From Streptomyces sp. NBC_01214 (GTDB taxonomy: Bacteria > Actinomycetota > Actinomycetes > Streptomycetales > Streptomycetaceae), in the NCBI RefSeq assembly GCF_026340975.1, contig NZ_JAPEOS010000001.1, positions 766,501-830,500 on the forward strand: a DNA stretch of 64,000 nt, written 5' to 3'. The notes under the pieces were generated by a model. The model had not been told where the DNA came from. It worked only from the letters and a program-made list of their open reading frames with translations, and did not search any database. Shown in pieces: positions 15,447 to 24,040 of the stretch. Within the stretch, counting starts at the first letter, position 1. Every line of letters starts with the position of its first letter. The translations under genes were made by a program, and so were the position numbers.

Positions 15447-17528
15447 TCAGGCCAGGGCCGTCGGGAGGGGGGCCGAGTGGAGGGCCGTGAGGCCCGAGAC
15501 GGCGCGGGTGAGGCAGACGTACAGGCGGCGCAGGCCCGTCCGCTCGTCCGGCTCGCCGTCCACGATCGCCGCGGGCTCGTCCAGGACCACGTAGTCGTAC
15601 TCCAGACCCTTCGCCAGCGACGCCGGGACGAGGGTCAGCCGCGACTCGGCGGTGGTCTCCTCGCCGGGCGACAGGTACGGCAGCCCCGCCTCCAGCAGGG
15701 CCTCCGCGAGCACCGGGATCCGCGCGTCCGCCGCGATCAGGCCGATCGAGCCCTCGTGCGCGAGCGACTCGCGGCAGGCGGCGAGCACCGCCGCCGTCAG
15801 GTCCGGGGCCTCCTCGATCCGCAGCGATCCCGGCGTCTCGCGGACGGAGGAGACGGGGGCCAGGCCCGGGGAGATCGACGGCAGCAGCCGGGAGGCGTAG
15901 GCGATCACCTCGCGCGGCACGCGGAAGCCCGCCGTCAGTTCCTCCACCACCGCCTGCGGCTTGCCCAGGTGCGCCAGGGCCTCGTCCCAGCTGCGCGTGG
16001 CCCACGGCGTGGTGCCCTGCGCGAGGTCGCCGAGGACCGTAGCCGAGCCCGTCGTGCAGCGCCGCCCCACCGCCCGGTACTGCATCGGCGACAGGTCTTG
16101 GGCCTCGTCGAGGACCACGTGGCCCAGCGAATGCGTCCGTTCCACCAGGTCGGCCGCCTCGTCGATCAGGACCAGGTCCGCCGCCGACCACTTCGCCGAC
16201 TTCACGCTCCGGAACGGCTTCGGCCACAGCAGGAGCTTCTGCTCGTCCTCGGTGAGCACGTCCGCCGCGTGCAGGGCGAGGAACTCGGGGTCGGACAGCA
16301 GGCGCAGGACCAGCTTCGCCGGTTCGACGGCCGGCCAGATCTCCTTGACCGCCGCCTTCACCGCCGCGTTGCGGGCCACCGCGTCCTGCACCCGGTCGTC
16401 CGGGGCCTCGCCCGCCTGCTCCATCCGTACGAGCACCGCGTGCGCGATGCGCTGCGGCAGGGCCTCGCGGGCCGCGCCGTAGCGGATGTCGCGCTTCTGC
16501 AGCTCCTCGACCATCTCCTCCAGCTCGTACGCGGGCACCCGCCAGCGGCGCGAGCCGCGGACCACCATCAGCGGCTCCGTGGGGCGCGTGACGTGCGAGC
16601 GGACGGCGCGGCCCAGCACCTGCGCCATGCGGGCGTCGCCCTTGACCACGGCGGTTTGGGCGGTGTCCGTGCCGCGTACCTCCAGGCCGGGGCGGGCGAC
16701 CAGGTCGTCGACGGTGGCCTGCTTGACCTCCAGCTCGCCCAGGGCCGGCAGGACCTGCTCGATGTAGTGCAGGAAGGAACGGTTAGGTCCGATGACGAGC
16801 GTGCCCGTGCGGGCGAGGCGGTCGCGGTGCGCGTAGAGCAGGTACGCGACCCGGTGCAGGCCGACGGCGGTCTTGCCGGTGCCGGGGCCGCCCTGCACGC
16901 AGACGGAACCGGTCAGGCCGGCGCGGACGAGTTTGTCCTGCTCGGGCTGGATCGTCGCGACGATGTCCCGCATCGGGCCCACGCGCGGGCGCTCGATCTC
17001 CTGCTGGAGCAGCTTGCTGACCGCGGCCACCTCGCCGGGGTCGGACAGGTGCTCGTCCTCGTACGCCGTCAGCTCGCCGCCGGTGTACCCGAAGCGCCTG
17101 CGCAGCGCGATGTCCTGCGGGTCGGTCTTGGAGGCCCGGTAGAACGGCTGGGAGACGGGCGCGCGCCAGTCGATGACCATCGGGTCGCCGTCGGCGTCGT
17201 GGACGTGGCGGCGGCCGATGTAGAACTGCTCGCCCCCCGCGCCCTCGGCGAGCTCCGCGCCGGGTGCGTGCAGGTAGTTGAGGCGGCCGAAGAACAGAGG
17301 GGTGTGGGCGAGGTCGGCGAGGGCCTTGATGCGGTCGTCGATCTGGGCCTGGAGGACGATCGCGTTGACCCAGTTCGCGGTGACGTCGCGGATGTCGAGG
17401 GACTCGACGTCCGCGCGCATGGCGCGCAGGGCGGAACGCGAGGCGGTGAGGTGGGCCCGCTCGCGACCCAGCGGGTCGGTGGGCGCGGTCGGATTGTCGT
17501 GGGTGGTCTCGGGGGCGTGCGCGGGCAC
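15447..17528 (-). CDS. helD: HelD-like UvrD/Rep-superfamily ATPase (RNA polymerase recycling factor)
   Basis: A 693-residue superfamily 1 helicase-like protein. After an N-terminal coiled region (about 20-80), the nucleotide site GGPGTGKT (about residue 215), the Walker B DEAQDLSPMQ, the GDLAQGT motif and the C-terminal motif VILDEPAA-like VVLDEPAAIV and RLYVCLTRAV are present. HelD uses ATP to strip stalled or rifamycin-bound RNA polymerase from DNA; the actinobacterial HelR type gives rifampicin tolerance. I chose the GTG at 17528 because GGAGG stands seven bases upstream; the longer frame starting at 17621 lacks this. I looked for the palindromic rifamycin-associated element upstream and did not see one, so this may be a housekeeping paralogue rather than HelR. 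Confidence 0.9.
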   Translation of the reverse strand: MPAHAPETTHDNPTAPTDPLGRERAHLTASRSALRAMRADVESLDIRDVTANWVNAIVLQAQIDDRIKALADLAHTPLFFGRLNYLHAPGAELAEGAGGEQFYIGRRHVHDADGDPMVIDWRAPVSQPFYRASKTDPQDIALRRRFGYTGGELTAYEDEHLSDPGEVAAVSKLLQQEIERPRVGPMRDIVATIQPEQDKLVRAGLTGSVCVQGGPGTGKTAVGLHRVAYLLYAHRDRLARTGTLVIGPNRSFLHYIEQVLPALGELEVKQATVDDLVARPGLEVRGTDTAQTAVVKGDARMAQVLGRAVRSHVTRPTEPLMVVRGSRRWRVPAYELEEMVEELQKRDIRYGAAREALPQRIAHAVLVRMEQAGEAPDDRVQDAVARNAAVKAAVKEIWPAVEPAKLVLRLLSDPEFLALHAADVLTEDEQKLLLWPKPFRSVKSAKWSAADLVLIDEAADLVERTHSLGHVVLDEAQDLSPMQYRAVGRRCTTGSATVLGDLAQGTTPWATRSWDEALAHLGKPQAVVEELTAGFRVPREVIAYASRLLPSISPGLAPVSSVRETPGSLRIEEAPDLTAAVLAACRESLAHEGSIGLIAADARIPVLAEALLEAGLPYLSPGEETTAESRLTLVPASLAKGLEYDYVVLDEPAAIVDGEPDERTGLRRLYVCLTRAVSGLTALHSAPLPTALA

Positions 17529-17687
17529 GGAACTGCCTCCAGCTGCTGGATGCGGAACAGATGGCCCGCCGGTTTCCGGCCGGAGGGCGGCTCTCCCCGA
17601 TGAGGCGGCGGGAGGCGGCAAGAGCGGAGATTCTAGCCACCGGGGCGGTGCGGCGCGAACGAATATCAGGAGGCGGGGATCAGCGGA

Positions 17688-18323
17688 TCAGGGGATCTGG
17701 AGGGAGTTGAGGAGCTGCTGGTGCGTCGCGTCCAGGTCCTTCTCCTTCGCCTCCGGACCGTAGGTCAGGGCCATGACGAGGTGGTCGTCGTCGGAGATGA
17801 AGCGGATGGAGCCGACCGCGGGTCCGTCGGGGCCCTCGCCGGTGAGGTCCGCATCGAGGGCCGGGCGGCCGTCCACCGTCGTCTTGCGGACGTTTTCCGT
17901 GGTCAGGGTGCCGCCGCCGGTCAGGCCGTACGCGTCGACGAAGCCCTTGAGGGCGTCCTCCAGCGGGATCTGGTCGCCCGGCATGTCGTAGACGGCGAAG
18001 CCGGTGGCTCCGTCCGGGGTCTCCACCCCGTACACGCGGGTGTCGACCGATCCGCCCGCCATGGGGATGGCACCCATGCGGACCTCGGCCTTTCCGGGTA
18101 GCTGGGCCGTGATGCCGCTGGGGGGATCGGTGGTCTTCACCGCGGCCTGGGCGGGTTGGGAGGACGTGGAGGTGGGTGTGGGCGTGGGGGCGGCCGCGGC
18201 AGCGACCGCGGCGGCGCGGGCCGGGGCGGCGGACGCGGTGGCGGACGGCAGCAGCCCGCCCGTGACCAGGGCTGTCGATGCGGAGAGCAGCGCGAGGCGC
18301 TGCGTCCGGGAACGGTGGGTCAT
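17688..18323 (-). CDS. Secreted hypothetical protein (211 aa)
   Basis: The ATG at 18323 has GGGAG eight bases upstream and opens with a Sec signal (THRSRTQRLALLSASTALVT ... ATASA). An Ala/Thr/Pro/Ser-rich linker (about 35-70) leads into a globular alpha/beta domain with alternating strands and no cysteines (FAVYDMPGDQIPLEDALKGF). No lipobox is seen, so it should be released or wall-associated. I do not recognise the domain; its size and fold pattern recall small exported binding or stress-related proteins. It is separated by about 160 bases from the helD start, on the same strand but with its own signals. Confidence 0.82.
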   Translation of the reverse strand: MTHRSRTQRLALLSASTALVTGGLLPSATASAAPARAAAVAAAAAPTPTPTSTSSQPAQAAVKTTDPPSGITAQLPGKAEVRMGAIPMAGGSVDTRVYGVETPDGATGFAVYDMPGDQIPLEDALKGFVDAYGLTGGGTLTTENVRKTTVDGRPALDADLTGEGPDGPAVGSIRFISDDDHLVMALTYGPEAKEKDLDATHQQLLNSLQIP

Positions 18324-18540
18324 GCGGATCACTCCCATGGCGTGGTCGCCGAGACCGCGGACCTTCCCAGGGTCCGTCCCGACCGGCCCCCGTGCATCCG
18401 GACGGGTGTCGTACCAAGGAGTGTCAGACCTTGGTATCCACCCCTAGGGGTGCGCATGCGACGGGAGGAGGACCCCGGGGGCCGTGAGGTTCCCTCCCGG
18501 GGGCGATGTGCGGGGCGGCGCGAAAACGCACCATGGATGC

Positions 18541-18720
18541 ATGAGCCCCGCAACCTTCACCTCGATCCAGGGCAGCCGTCCTAGCGGCGCCGACTCCGAC
18601 TCCCTCCCGCGCAACGGCCTCGGCGGCATGCTGCGCGCCGTCAAGATCTTCGCGGCGACCGCCGTGAGCGTCGTCGTGCTCGGTCAATACGCCGAAGACG
18701 CGGGCGTCATACGCCATTGA
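18541..18720 (+). CDS. Small hypothetical membrane-associated peptide (59 aa)
   Basis: A 59-residue protein with a polar N-terminal half and one hydrophobic stretch (VKIFAATAVSVVVLGQY) near the C terminus. It uses typical Streptomyces codons. The ATG at 18541 is preferred over upstream in-frame codons that would add a non-typical segment, but no ribosome-binding site is evident. Function unknown; the case for a real gene rests on codon pattern and on position between two oppositely placed genes. Confidence 0.5.
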   Translation: MSPATFTSIQGSRPSGADSDSLPRNGLGGMLRAVKIFAATAVSVVVLGQYAEDAGVIRH

Positions 18721-18767
18721 CCTCGGGCCCCGCCCAGCACCCGCACTGATCCACTAGGGTCACGCGG

Positions 18768-19535
18768 GTGACCCGCAGTCCCGTTCCCGGCCGCTCGCCG
18801 TCGTCCCTCGCCGGTGTGCTGCTGACCGGCTCGCTGCTGCTGCTCGGCGTGCTCTGCATCGCCCTGCGCATTCCGGTGGCCGACGCCCTCGTCCAGGGTT
18901 TCTCCGCCGCCGAGTGGGGGCCGTCCGCCACGTATCCGCCGTTCGCGGCGATCCTGTTCACGCCCGCCGCGTGGTTGCCGAGCGGCGCGCTGAAGGCCGT
19001 CCTCGTCCTCGGCGACGCCGGCCTGCTCGCCCTGCTGATCGCCCTGTCCTGCCGCCTCGCGGGACTCCGGTCCCGGCCCGGGCCCGTGCTGGCCGCCACC
19101 ATTGCCGGGCTGTGGCTCCAGCCGCTGTTCCAGGCACCGTTGGCCGGGCTGATCAACCTGGCCCTCGCCTGCCTGGTCCTGTGGGACCTCGGCCGGCCGC
19201 GCTCCGCGCTCGGCAAGGGCTTCGCGCTGGGCGTCGCCGCCGGGATCACCCTCGCCCCGGCGGCCATCGCCGCCTACCTCCTGCTGACCCGCCGCGTCCG
19301 CGCCGGGCTCACCGCGCTGGCGGCCTCGGCCGGGACCGTCCTGCTCGGGCTGCTGGTCCTGCCGGAGGCCTCCGCCGAGTTCTGGACCCGGCACCTGGCC
19401 GACGCGGCCCGGGCCCTCGTACTGGACTGGCCGCCGCTGTGGGTCTGGTGCGCTCCCCTACTGGCCGTCCTGACGGCCCGCGCGTGCCGGAGTCAGTCGC
19501 TCGCCAACAGCTCGTCGGCGTCCATGATCCGGTAG
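18768..19535 (+). CDS. Truncated GT87-like integral membrane protein
   Basis: The GTG opens a 255-residue, about seven-helix membrane protein. AEWGPSATYPPFAAILFTP and the helical pattern match the N-terminal half of the GT87 (DUF2029, polyprenol-phosphate mannosyltransferase-like) family, which is normally about 400 residues. Here the family pattern stops near residue 235, and the last 19 residues (ACRSQSLANSSSASMIR) are coded over the 3' end of the convergent XPB gene, with a 43-bp overlap. It therefore looks like a 3'-truncated copy that borrows a stop from its neighbour. Whether it is functional is doubtful. Confidence 0.65.
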   Translation: MTRSPVPGRSPSSLAGVLLTGSLLLLGVLCIALRIPVADALVQGFSAAEWGPSATYPPFAAILFTPAAWLPSGALKAVLVLGDAGLLALLIALSCRLAGLRSRPGPVLAATIAGLWLQPLFQAPLAGLINLALACLVLWDLGRPRSALGKGFALGVAAGITLAPAAIAAYLLLTRRVRAGLTALAASAGTVLLGLLVLPEASAEFWTRHLADAARALVLDWPPLWVWCAPLLAVLTARACRSQSLANSSSASMIR

Positions 19536-21136
19536 GCGTACCCCTGTTCGGCCAGGAACCGCTGGCGGTGCGCCGCGAAGTCCTGGTCGATCGTGTCGCG
19601 CGCGACGACCGAGTAGAACCGCGCCTCGTGGCCGTCCGCCTTCGGCCGCAGCACGCGGCCCAGGCGCTGGGCCTCCTCCTGGCGGGAGCCGAAGGTGCCC
19701 GACACCTGGATGGCGACGGTGGCCTCCGGCAGGTCGATGGAGAAGTTCGCGACCTTCGAGACGACCAGCACGCTGATCTCGCCCTCGCGGAAGGCGTTGA
19801 AGAGCTTCTCGCGCTGCGCGTTGGAGGTCTCGCCCTTGATGACGGGGGCGTCCAGGTGCTCGCCCAGCTCGTCGAGCTGGTCGATGTACTGCCCGATGAC
19901 GAGGGTCTGTTCACCCCGGTGCTTGGCCACCAGTGCCTCGGTCACCTTGCGCTTCGTCGCCGTGGTCGCGCAGAAGCGGTACTTCTCCTCCGTCTCGGCC
20001 GTCGCGTACGCGAGCCGCTCCGACTCCGTCAGATTGACCCGGACCTCCACGCAGTCGGCGGGCGCGATGTAGCCCTGCGCCTCGATCTCCTTCCACGGGG
20101 CGTCGAACCGCTTCGGCCCGATGAGGGAGAAGACGTCCGACTCCCGCCCGTCCTCGCGCACCAGCGTCGCGGTCAGGCCGAGCCGGCGCCGCGCCTGGAG
20201 GTCGGCGGTGAACTTGAAGACCGGCGCGGGCAGCAGGTGCACCTCGTCGTAGACGATCAGGCCCCAGTCCCGGGAGTCGAAGAGCTCCAGGTGCGGGTAG
20301 ACGCCCTTCCGCTTCGTCGTCAGGACCTGGTAGGTGGCGATGGTGACGGGCCGGATCTCCTTGCGGGTACCGGAGTACTCGCCGATCTCGTCCTCCGTCA
20401 GCGAGGTCCGCTTGACCAGCTCGTGCTTCCACTGGCGGGCCGAGACGGTGTTCGTCACCAGGATCAGCGTCGTCGCCTTGGCCATCGCCATGGCCCCGGC
20501 GCCGACCAGCGTCTTTCCGGCGCCGCAGGGCAGGACGACCACACCGGAGCCGCCGTGCCAGAAGCCCTCGACGGCCTGCTGCTGGTACGGCCGCAGCGCC
20601 CAGCCGTCCTCGGCCAGGTCGATCTGGTGCGCTTCGCCGTCCACGTAGCCGGCGAGGTCCTCGGCGGGCCAGCCGAGCTTGAGCAGCGTCTGCTTGATCT
20701 GTCCGCGCTCGGAGGGGTGCACGGCCACGGTGTCGGCGTCGAGGCGCGCACCGACGAGCGGGGCGATCTTCTTGGACCGCAGGATCTCCTCCAGCACCGG
20801 CCGGTCGGTGCTGGTCAGCACCAGTCCGTGCACGGGGTGCTTGGAGAGGGTCAGGCGGCCGTAGCGCGCCATGGTCTCGGCGACGTCGACGAGGAGCGCG
20901 TGCGGGACGGGGTAGCGGGAGTACTCGACGAGGGCGTCGACGACCTGCTCGGCGTCATGGCCGGCGGCCCGGGCGTTCCACAGGCCGAGCGGGGTGATCC
21001 GGTAGGTGTGGATGTGCTCGGGTGCCCGCTCCAGCTCGGCGAAGGGGGCGATGGCACGCCGGGCGGCTCCGGCGAGCTCGTGGTCGACTTCGAGGAGGAG
21101 GGTCTTGTCGCTCTGGACGATGAGTGGACCATTCAC
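19493..21136 (-). CDS. XPB/RAD25-family DNA helicase
   Basis: A 547-residue superfamily 2 3'-5' helicase of the bacterial XPB type, linked in eukaryotes and archaea to nucleotide-excision repair. The N-terminal damage-recognition-like region (1-175) is followed by LRPYQQQAVEGF, Walker A LPCGAGKTL (203-209), the DEVH box (297-300), the TAT motif LTATLVREDG, VIGQYIDQLDELGEHL and motif VI QEEAQRLGRVLRP. Length and order are those of mycobacterial and Streptomyces XPB. A helicase-associated protein of the kind encoded next to XPB in mycobacteria lies at 24726-27173 on the same strand. Exact role in bacteria is not settled. Confidence 0.95.
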   Translation of the reverse strand: MNGPLIVQSDKTLLLEVDHELAGAARRAIAPFAELERAPEHIHTYRITPLGLWNARAAGHDAEQVVDALVEYSRYPVPHALLVDVAETMARYGRLTLSKHPVHGLVLTSTDRPVLEEILRSKKIAPLVGARLDADTVAVHPSERGQIKQTLLKLGWPAEDLAGYVDGEAHQIDLAEDGWALRPYQQQAVEGFWHGGSGVVVLPCGAGKTLVGAGAMAMAKATTLILVTNTVSARQWKHELVKRTSLTEDEIGEYSGTRKEIRPVTIATYQVLTTKRKGVYPHLELFDSRDWGLIVYDEVHLLPAPVFKFTADLQARRRLGLTATLVREDGRESDVFSLIGPKRFDAPWKEIEAQGYIAPADCVEVRVNLTESERLAYATAETEEKYRFCATTATKRKVTEALVAKHRGEQTLVIGQYIDQLDELGEHLDAPVIKGETSNAQREKLFNAFREGEISVLVVSKVANFSIDLPEATVAIQVSGTFGSRQEEAQRLGRVLRPKADGHEARFYSVVARDTIDQDFAAHRQRFLAEQGYAYRIMDADELLASD

Positions 21137-21240
21137 GCGCGGCGCCCCGTTTCATTCAGGTCAAACCTCCAGTGTGCCGTACGGCGCGGAGGGTGGGAAC
21201 ACGGCGCTTCGGCGGGGCGCCGGGCGGGGCGTCCGGCCGG

Positions 21241-21858
21241 TCAGCGGCCCATGCCGTCCAGCAGCAGGGCGAGGCCGCCGTGGAACTCGCGGTCCGGGGT
21301 GAGGTGGCGGGCGCCGAGCGCGGCCTCGGTCAGGTACGGGAACTCCTGCGCCGGGAGTTCGGCGATCGCGGCGGTGCCCGCGCCGGAGAGGGCGCCGAGG
21401 TGTTCCTGCTGGACCGCGCCGATCGCGTAGGCGAGCAGGGCCCGCAGGGCGATGATCTGCTCCTCGGGGCCGAGGCCCGCCTCGCGGAGCACGCCGAGGA
21501 CGGTCTCTCCCCAGCGCATCACGCCCAGGGAGCGGTGCCGGTGGCTCATGGTGAGCGGCAGCACGGCCGGGTGCGCGCCGACGGTGTCCCGCATCCGGTC
21601 GACGAGGAGCGTGACGCGGGCGCGCCAGGGGCCGGCGGTCAGGGGCGGCGGCGTGCTGTCGACGGCACCGAGGACCAGTTCGACGACGAGGGCCTCCAGC
21701 TCCCCGCGGTCCTGGACGTACCGGTACAGGGCCATGGTGCTGATGCCGAGTTCGACGGCGACGGCCCGCATGGACAGCCCGGGCAGACCCTCGCGGTCGA
21801 TCACGGCGAGGGCGGCGGCGGCCAGTTGGTCCGGGGTGAGTGAGCGGGGGCGCGGCAT
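21241..21858 (-). CDS. TetR-family transcriptional regulator
   Basis: A 205-residue repressor: an N-terminal TetR helix-turn-helix (residues 5-55; LSMRAVAVELGISTMALYRYVQDR) and a TetR_C-type ligand domain (LLVDRMRDTVGAHPAVLPL). I chose the ATG at 21858 (MPRPRSLTPDQL); an ATG at 21879 would run into the operator repeats. No ribosome-binding site precedes it, consistent with a very short or absent leader. It is divergent from a thioredoxin-fold gene, and the 68-bp gap holds repeated operator-like sequence, so it probably represses itself and the redox gene. The ligand is unknown. Confidence 0.92.
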   Translation of the reverse strand: MPRPRSLTPDQLAAAALAVIDREGLPGLSMRAVAVELGISTMALYRYVQDRGELEALVVELVLGAVDSTPPPLTAGPWRARVTLLVDRMRDTVGAHPAVLPLTMSHRHRSLGVMRWGETVLGVLREAGLGPEEQIIALRALLAYAIGAVQQEHLGALSGAGTAAIAELPAQEFPYLTEAALGARHLTPDREFHGGLALLLDGMGR

Positions 21859-21862
21859 GGTG

Positions 21863-21914
21863 TTGACAGCGTACGGCATACGCTTACGCTGTAGGTGTAC
21901 GTCATACGCTTACG
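21863..21914 (+). promoter_or_regulatory. Divergent promoter/operator for tetR and peroxiredoxin-like gene
   Basis: For the plus-strand gene, TTGACA (21863-21868) and TACGCT (21885-21890) are spaced by 16 bp. The inverted repeat AGCGTA-N5-TACGCT (21868-21884) covers the spacer. CATACGCTTACG occurs twice as a direct repeat (21877-21888 and 21903-21914). These are good candidates for TetR operator sites. Confidence 0.6.
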
Positions 21915-21926
21915 GAGGAGACCTCA

Positions 21927-22496
21927 GTGCCCTCAGTGCAGCTCGACACCGGTTCCATCGTCCGTACCCGCACCCTCACCGCCGTCGCCGACGGCGCGCC
22001 CGTGGCCGTCCCCGACCCCGAACGCCTCGTCCACCTCCAGTTCCGCCGGTTCGCCGGCTGCCCCATCTGCCATCTGCACCTGCGCTCGGTGGTGCGGCGG
22101 CACGCCGAGATAGAAGCCGCCGGGATCCGGGAGGTCGTGGTCTTCCACTCCGGCGCCGACGAACTGCGCGAGCACGTGGCCGACCTGCCCTTCGCCGTCG
22201 TCGCGGACCCCCGCAAGCGGCTGTACGCGGAGTTCGGCGTCGAGTCGTCCTACCGCGCACTGCTGGCCGCGCGCGCCTGGCGGGCGATCGCCGTCGGCAC
22301 GCTCGACATCCTGCGCGGCCGGGCAAAGCCGCCGACGCTCGTCCAGGACGGCGGGCGGCTCGGACTGCCGGCGGACTTCCTGATCGCGCCGGACGGACGC
22401 GTCCTGGCCGCTGGCTACGGGGTGCACGCGGACGACCAGTGGCCGGTGGAAAAGCTGCTGACCCTGGCGGCGCAGGCACGTACCGTCCTGGCATGA
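21927..22496 (+). CDS. AhpC/TSA-type peroxiredoxin-like protein
   Basis: A 189-residue thioredoxin-fold protein of the peroxiredoxin-like (AhpC/TSA-related) group. The active-site region is FRRFAGCPICHLHL, a CxxC pair at the position where peroxiredoxins carry the peroxidatic Cys. VVVFHSGADELREHV and LPADFLIAPDGRVLAAGYG complete the fold. It may act as a disulfide reductase or peroxide reductase in the cytoplasm. GGAGGAG stands about seven bases before the GTG. It is divergent from a TetR gene that probably controls it, and its stop overlaps the next gene (ATGA). Confidence 0.85.
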   Translation: MPSVQLDTGSIVRTRTLTAVADGAPVAVPDPERLVHLQFRRFAGCPICHLHLRSVVRRHAEIEAAGIREVVVFHSGADELREHVADLPFAVVADPRKRLYAEFGVESSYRALLAARAWRAIAVGTLDILRGRAKPPTLVQDGGRLGLPADFLIAPDGRVLAAGYGVHADDQWPVEKLLTLAAQARTVLA

Positions 22497-22978
22497 ACCA
22501 TGATCAGCAGCCCTTCGTGCCGGCCGACTTCGCGGTTCCGCGGACCCTCGTCGCCGACGGCTTCCGGCTGGAGCCGCTCGGCGCCGAGCACAACGAGCGC
22601 GACCTCGCCGCCTGGACCGGGAGCATCGCGCACATCAGGGCGACGCCCGGGTTCGTGGGGCGGGGCTGGCCGCCGGTGGCGGGGATGTCCGCCGAGGCGA
22701 ACCTGGCCGACCTGCTCCGGCACGCGCAGGAGTTCGAGGAGCGCGTCGCCTTCGCCTACAGCCTCCTGGAAGGCGGGGCCGACGGCGCCGGCGACGGCGA
22801 GGTGATCGGCTGCCTCTACATCCACGGCTCCCGGGAGGCCCCCGGCCGGGTCGCCGTCAGCCACTGGGTCCGCTCCGACCGGGCCGCGCTGGACGCACGG
22901 GTCCACGAGAGGATCACCCGCTGGCTCCACGAGGCGTGGCCCTTCGACGCGGAGCGGATCGACTACGACCCCAGGTGA
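22493..22978 (+). CDS. GNAT-like acetyltransferase-fold protein (161 aa)
   Basis: The ATG overlaps the preceding TGA by four bases, so translation is coupled to the peroxiredoxin-like gene. The 161-residue protein begins with a PADFAVPRTLVADGFRLEPL strand pattern, then NERDLAAWTGSIAHIRATPGF and VIGCLYIHGSREAPGRVAVSHWV, which matches the GNAT-like family seen in Streptomyces. The acetyl-CoA-binding loop is weak, so activity is uncertain. No other conserved catalytic residues stand out. A role in the TetR-controlled redox unit is inferred from coupling. Confidence 0.78.
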   Translation: MNHDQQPFVPADFAVPRTLVADGFRLEPLGAEHNERDLAAWTGSIAHIRATPGFVGRGWPPVAGMSAEANLADLLRHAQEFEERVAFAYSLLEGGADGAGDGEVIGCLYIHGSREAPGRVAVSHWVRSDRAALDARVHERITRWLHEAWPFDAERIDYDPR

Positions 22979-23015
22979 GACCGGTGTTCGCCGGTGGCCG
23001 CGCCGGCTGGCCGCA

Positions 23016-23259
23016 TCAGCCGCGCCGCTGCCACCAGCGACGCTTCGGCGGCTCGACGGGCTCGACGGGCTCGGAGGACGCCGGGGTGCCCGCGGCGTCC
23101 GTGGCGTCCCGAGCGTCCGGGGCGAGGGCGCCCAGGGCCGTGCGGATGCGGTCGAAGGTCGCGATCGGGTGATGCCCCTCGCCCGGCAGCGCCACGCCGA
23201 CGCAGACCAGCTTGAAGCTGTTAGACGATGGCGCTGTGGAAATCGGGCAGCTCAGACAT
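23016..23259 (-). pseudogene. Frameshifted small gene (80 aa if restored)
   Basis: An ATG at 23259 begins MSELPDFHSAIV and then meets a TAA. If one T of GTCTAACAGC (about 23221-23224) is removed, the frame continues as NSFKLVCVGVALPGEG, HHPIATFDRIRTAL and ends at 23016 with PKRRWWQRRG, giving a clean 80-residue protein. The downstream part has normal Streptomyces codon use. The break is either a real inactivating insertion or a sequencing error. The protein family is unknown to me. Confidence 0.65.
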
Positions 23260-23448
23260 GGTTCGGGACAGTAGCCAACCGTCGACGGCGGCCCCTTGCC
23301 GGGGGCGTCCGGGCGGTCCAGGGCCGAACGGGTAGATGCCGGAGGCCGAGGGGACGGGCGGCGACGTCGCTCCCGGGCCGTCACCGACGGGCGTCCTAGG
23401 GTGGCAGGCGCCCCCAGGCGCCCACCTGCGACGTCGGAACGGACCCTC

Positions 23449-23991
23449 ATGACGCAAGCAAGCTGGGACCGCACGCTCTTCAGCGCCTCCTCGACCCCCA
23501 CCACCACCGTCACCCACGACACCGGCCTGCTCCTGCTCCGGCTCGTCGTCGGCCTCAGCATGGCCGGCCACGGCACGATGAAGCTCTTCGGCTGGTTCGG
23601 CGGCCCGGGCCTCACCGCGACCGGCAAGGGCTTCACGATGGCCGGCTACCCCGCCGGGGACGCCATGGCCGTCATCGCCGGCCTCGCCGAGACCCTGGGC
23701 GGCCTCGGCCTCGCCCTCGGCCTGCTCACCCCGCTCGCCGGAGCGGCCCTGACCGGCACCTTCATCAACATCCTCGACGTCCGGGGCCTGAGCGCCTACT
23801 TCCCGCCCAAGGGCGTGGAACTCGAAGTGGTGCTGTTCGCCGCGATCGTCGCCCTCACCCTCACCGGTCCGGGCCGCTTCTCCGTCGACCACCACCTTCC
23901 GGTGCTGCGCGAGAACCGGCCCCGCTACTCCCTGCTCGCCCTACTGCTGGGTGCCGTCGTGGGATTCGTCGTCCTGCTCATCCGCGACTGA
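23449..23991 (+). CDS. DoxX-family membrane protein
   Basis: A 180-residue, four-helix membrane protein. LLLLRLVVGLSMAGHGTMKLFGWFGGPGL is the DoxX signature, followed by FTMAGYPAGDAMAVIAGLAETLGGLGLALGLLTPL. DoxX-like proteins form redox-related membrane complexes in mycobacteria (with SodA and SseA) and are also near quinone or thiosulfate oxidoreductases; the role here is unknown. The ATG at 23449 is the first sensible start; no strong ribosome-binding site is visible. A 10-bp unit (ACCGTCCGGG) repeats three times directly after the stop. Confidence 0.9.
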   Translation: MTQASWDRTLFSASSTPTTTVTHDTGLLLLRLVVGLSMAGHGTMKLFGWFGGPGLTATGKGFTMAGYPAGDAMAVIAGLAETLGGLGLALGLLTPLAGAALTGTFINILDVRGLSAYFPPKGVELEVVLFAAIVALTLTGPGRFSVDHHLPVLRENRPRYSLLALLLGAVVGFVVLLIRD

Positions 23992-24040
23992 ACCGTCCGG
24001 GACCGTCCGGGACCGTCCGGGACCGACCGCGGCCGACCGG

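Noticed and set aside
15249..17603. Plus-strand open frame of 784 codons over helD
   Set aside because: It runs through the dispersed repeat and antisense to a helicase with Walker motifs; this is GC-skew artefact.
17529..17690. Rifamycin-associated element upstream of helD
   Set aside because: I looked for the long palindrome known before HelR-type genes and saw only ordinary GC-rich sequence.
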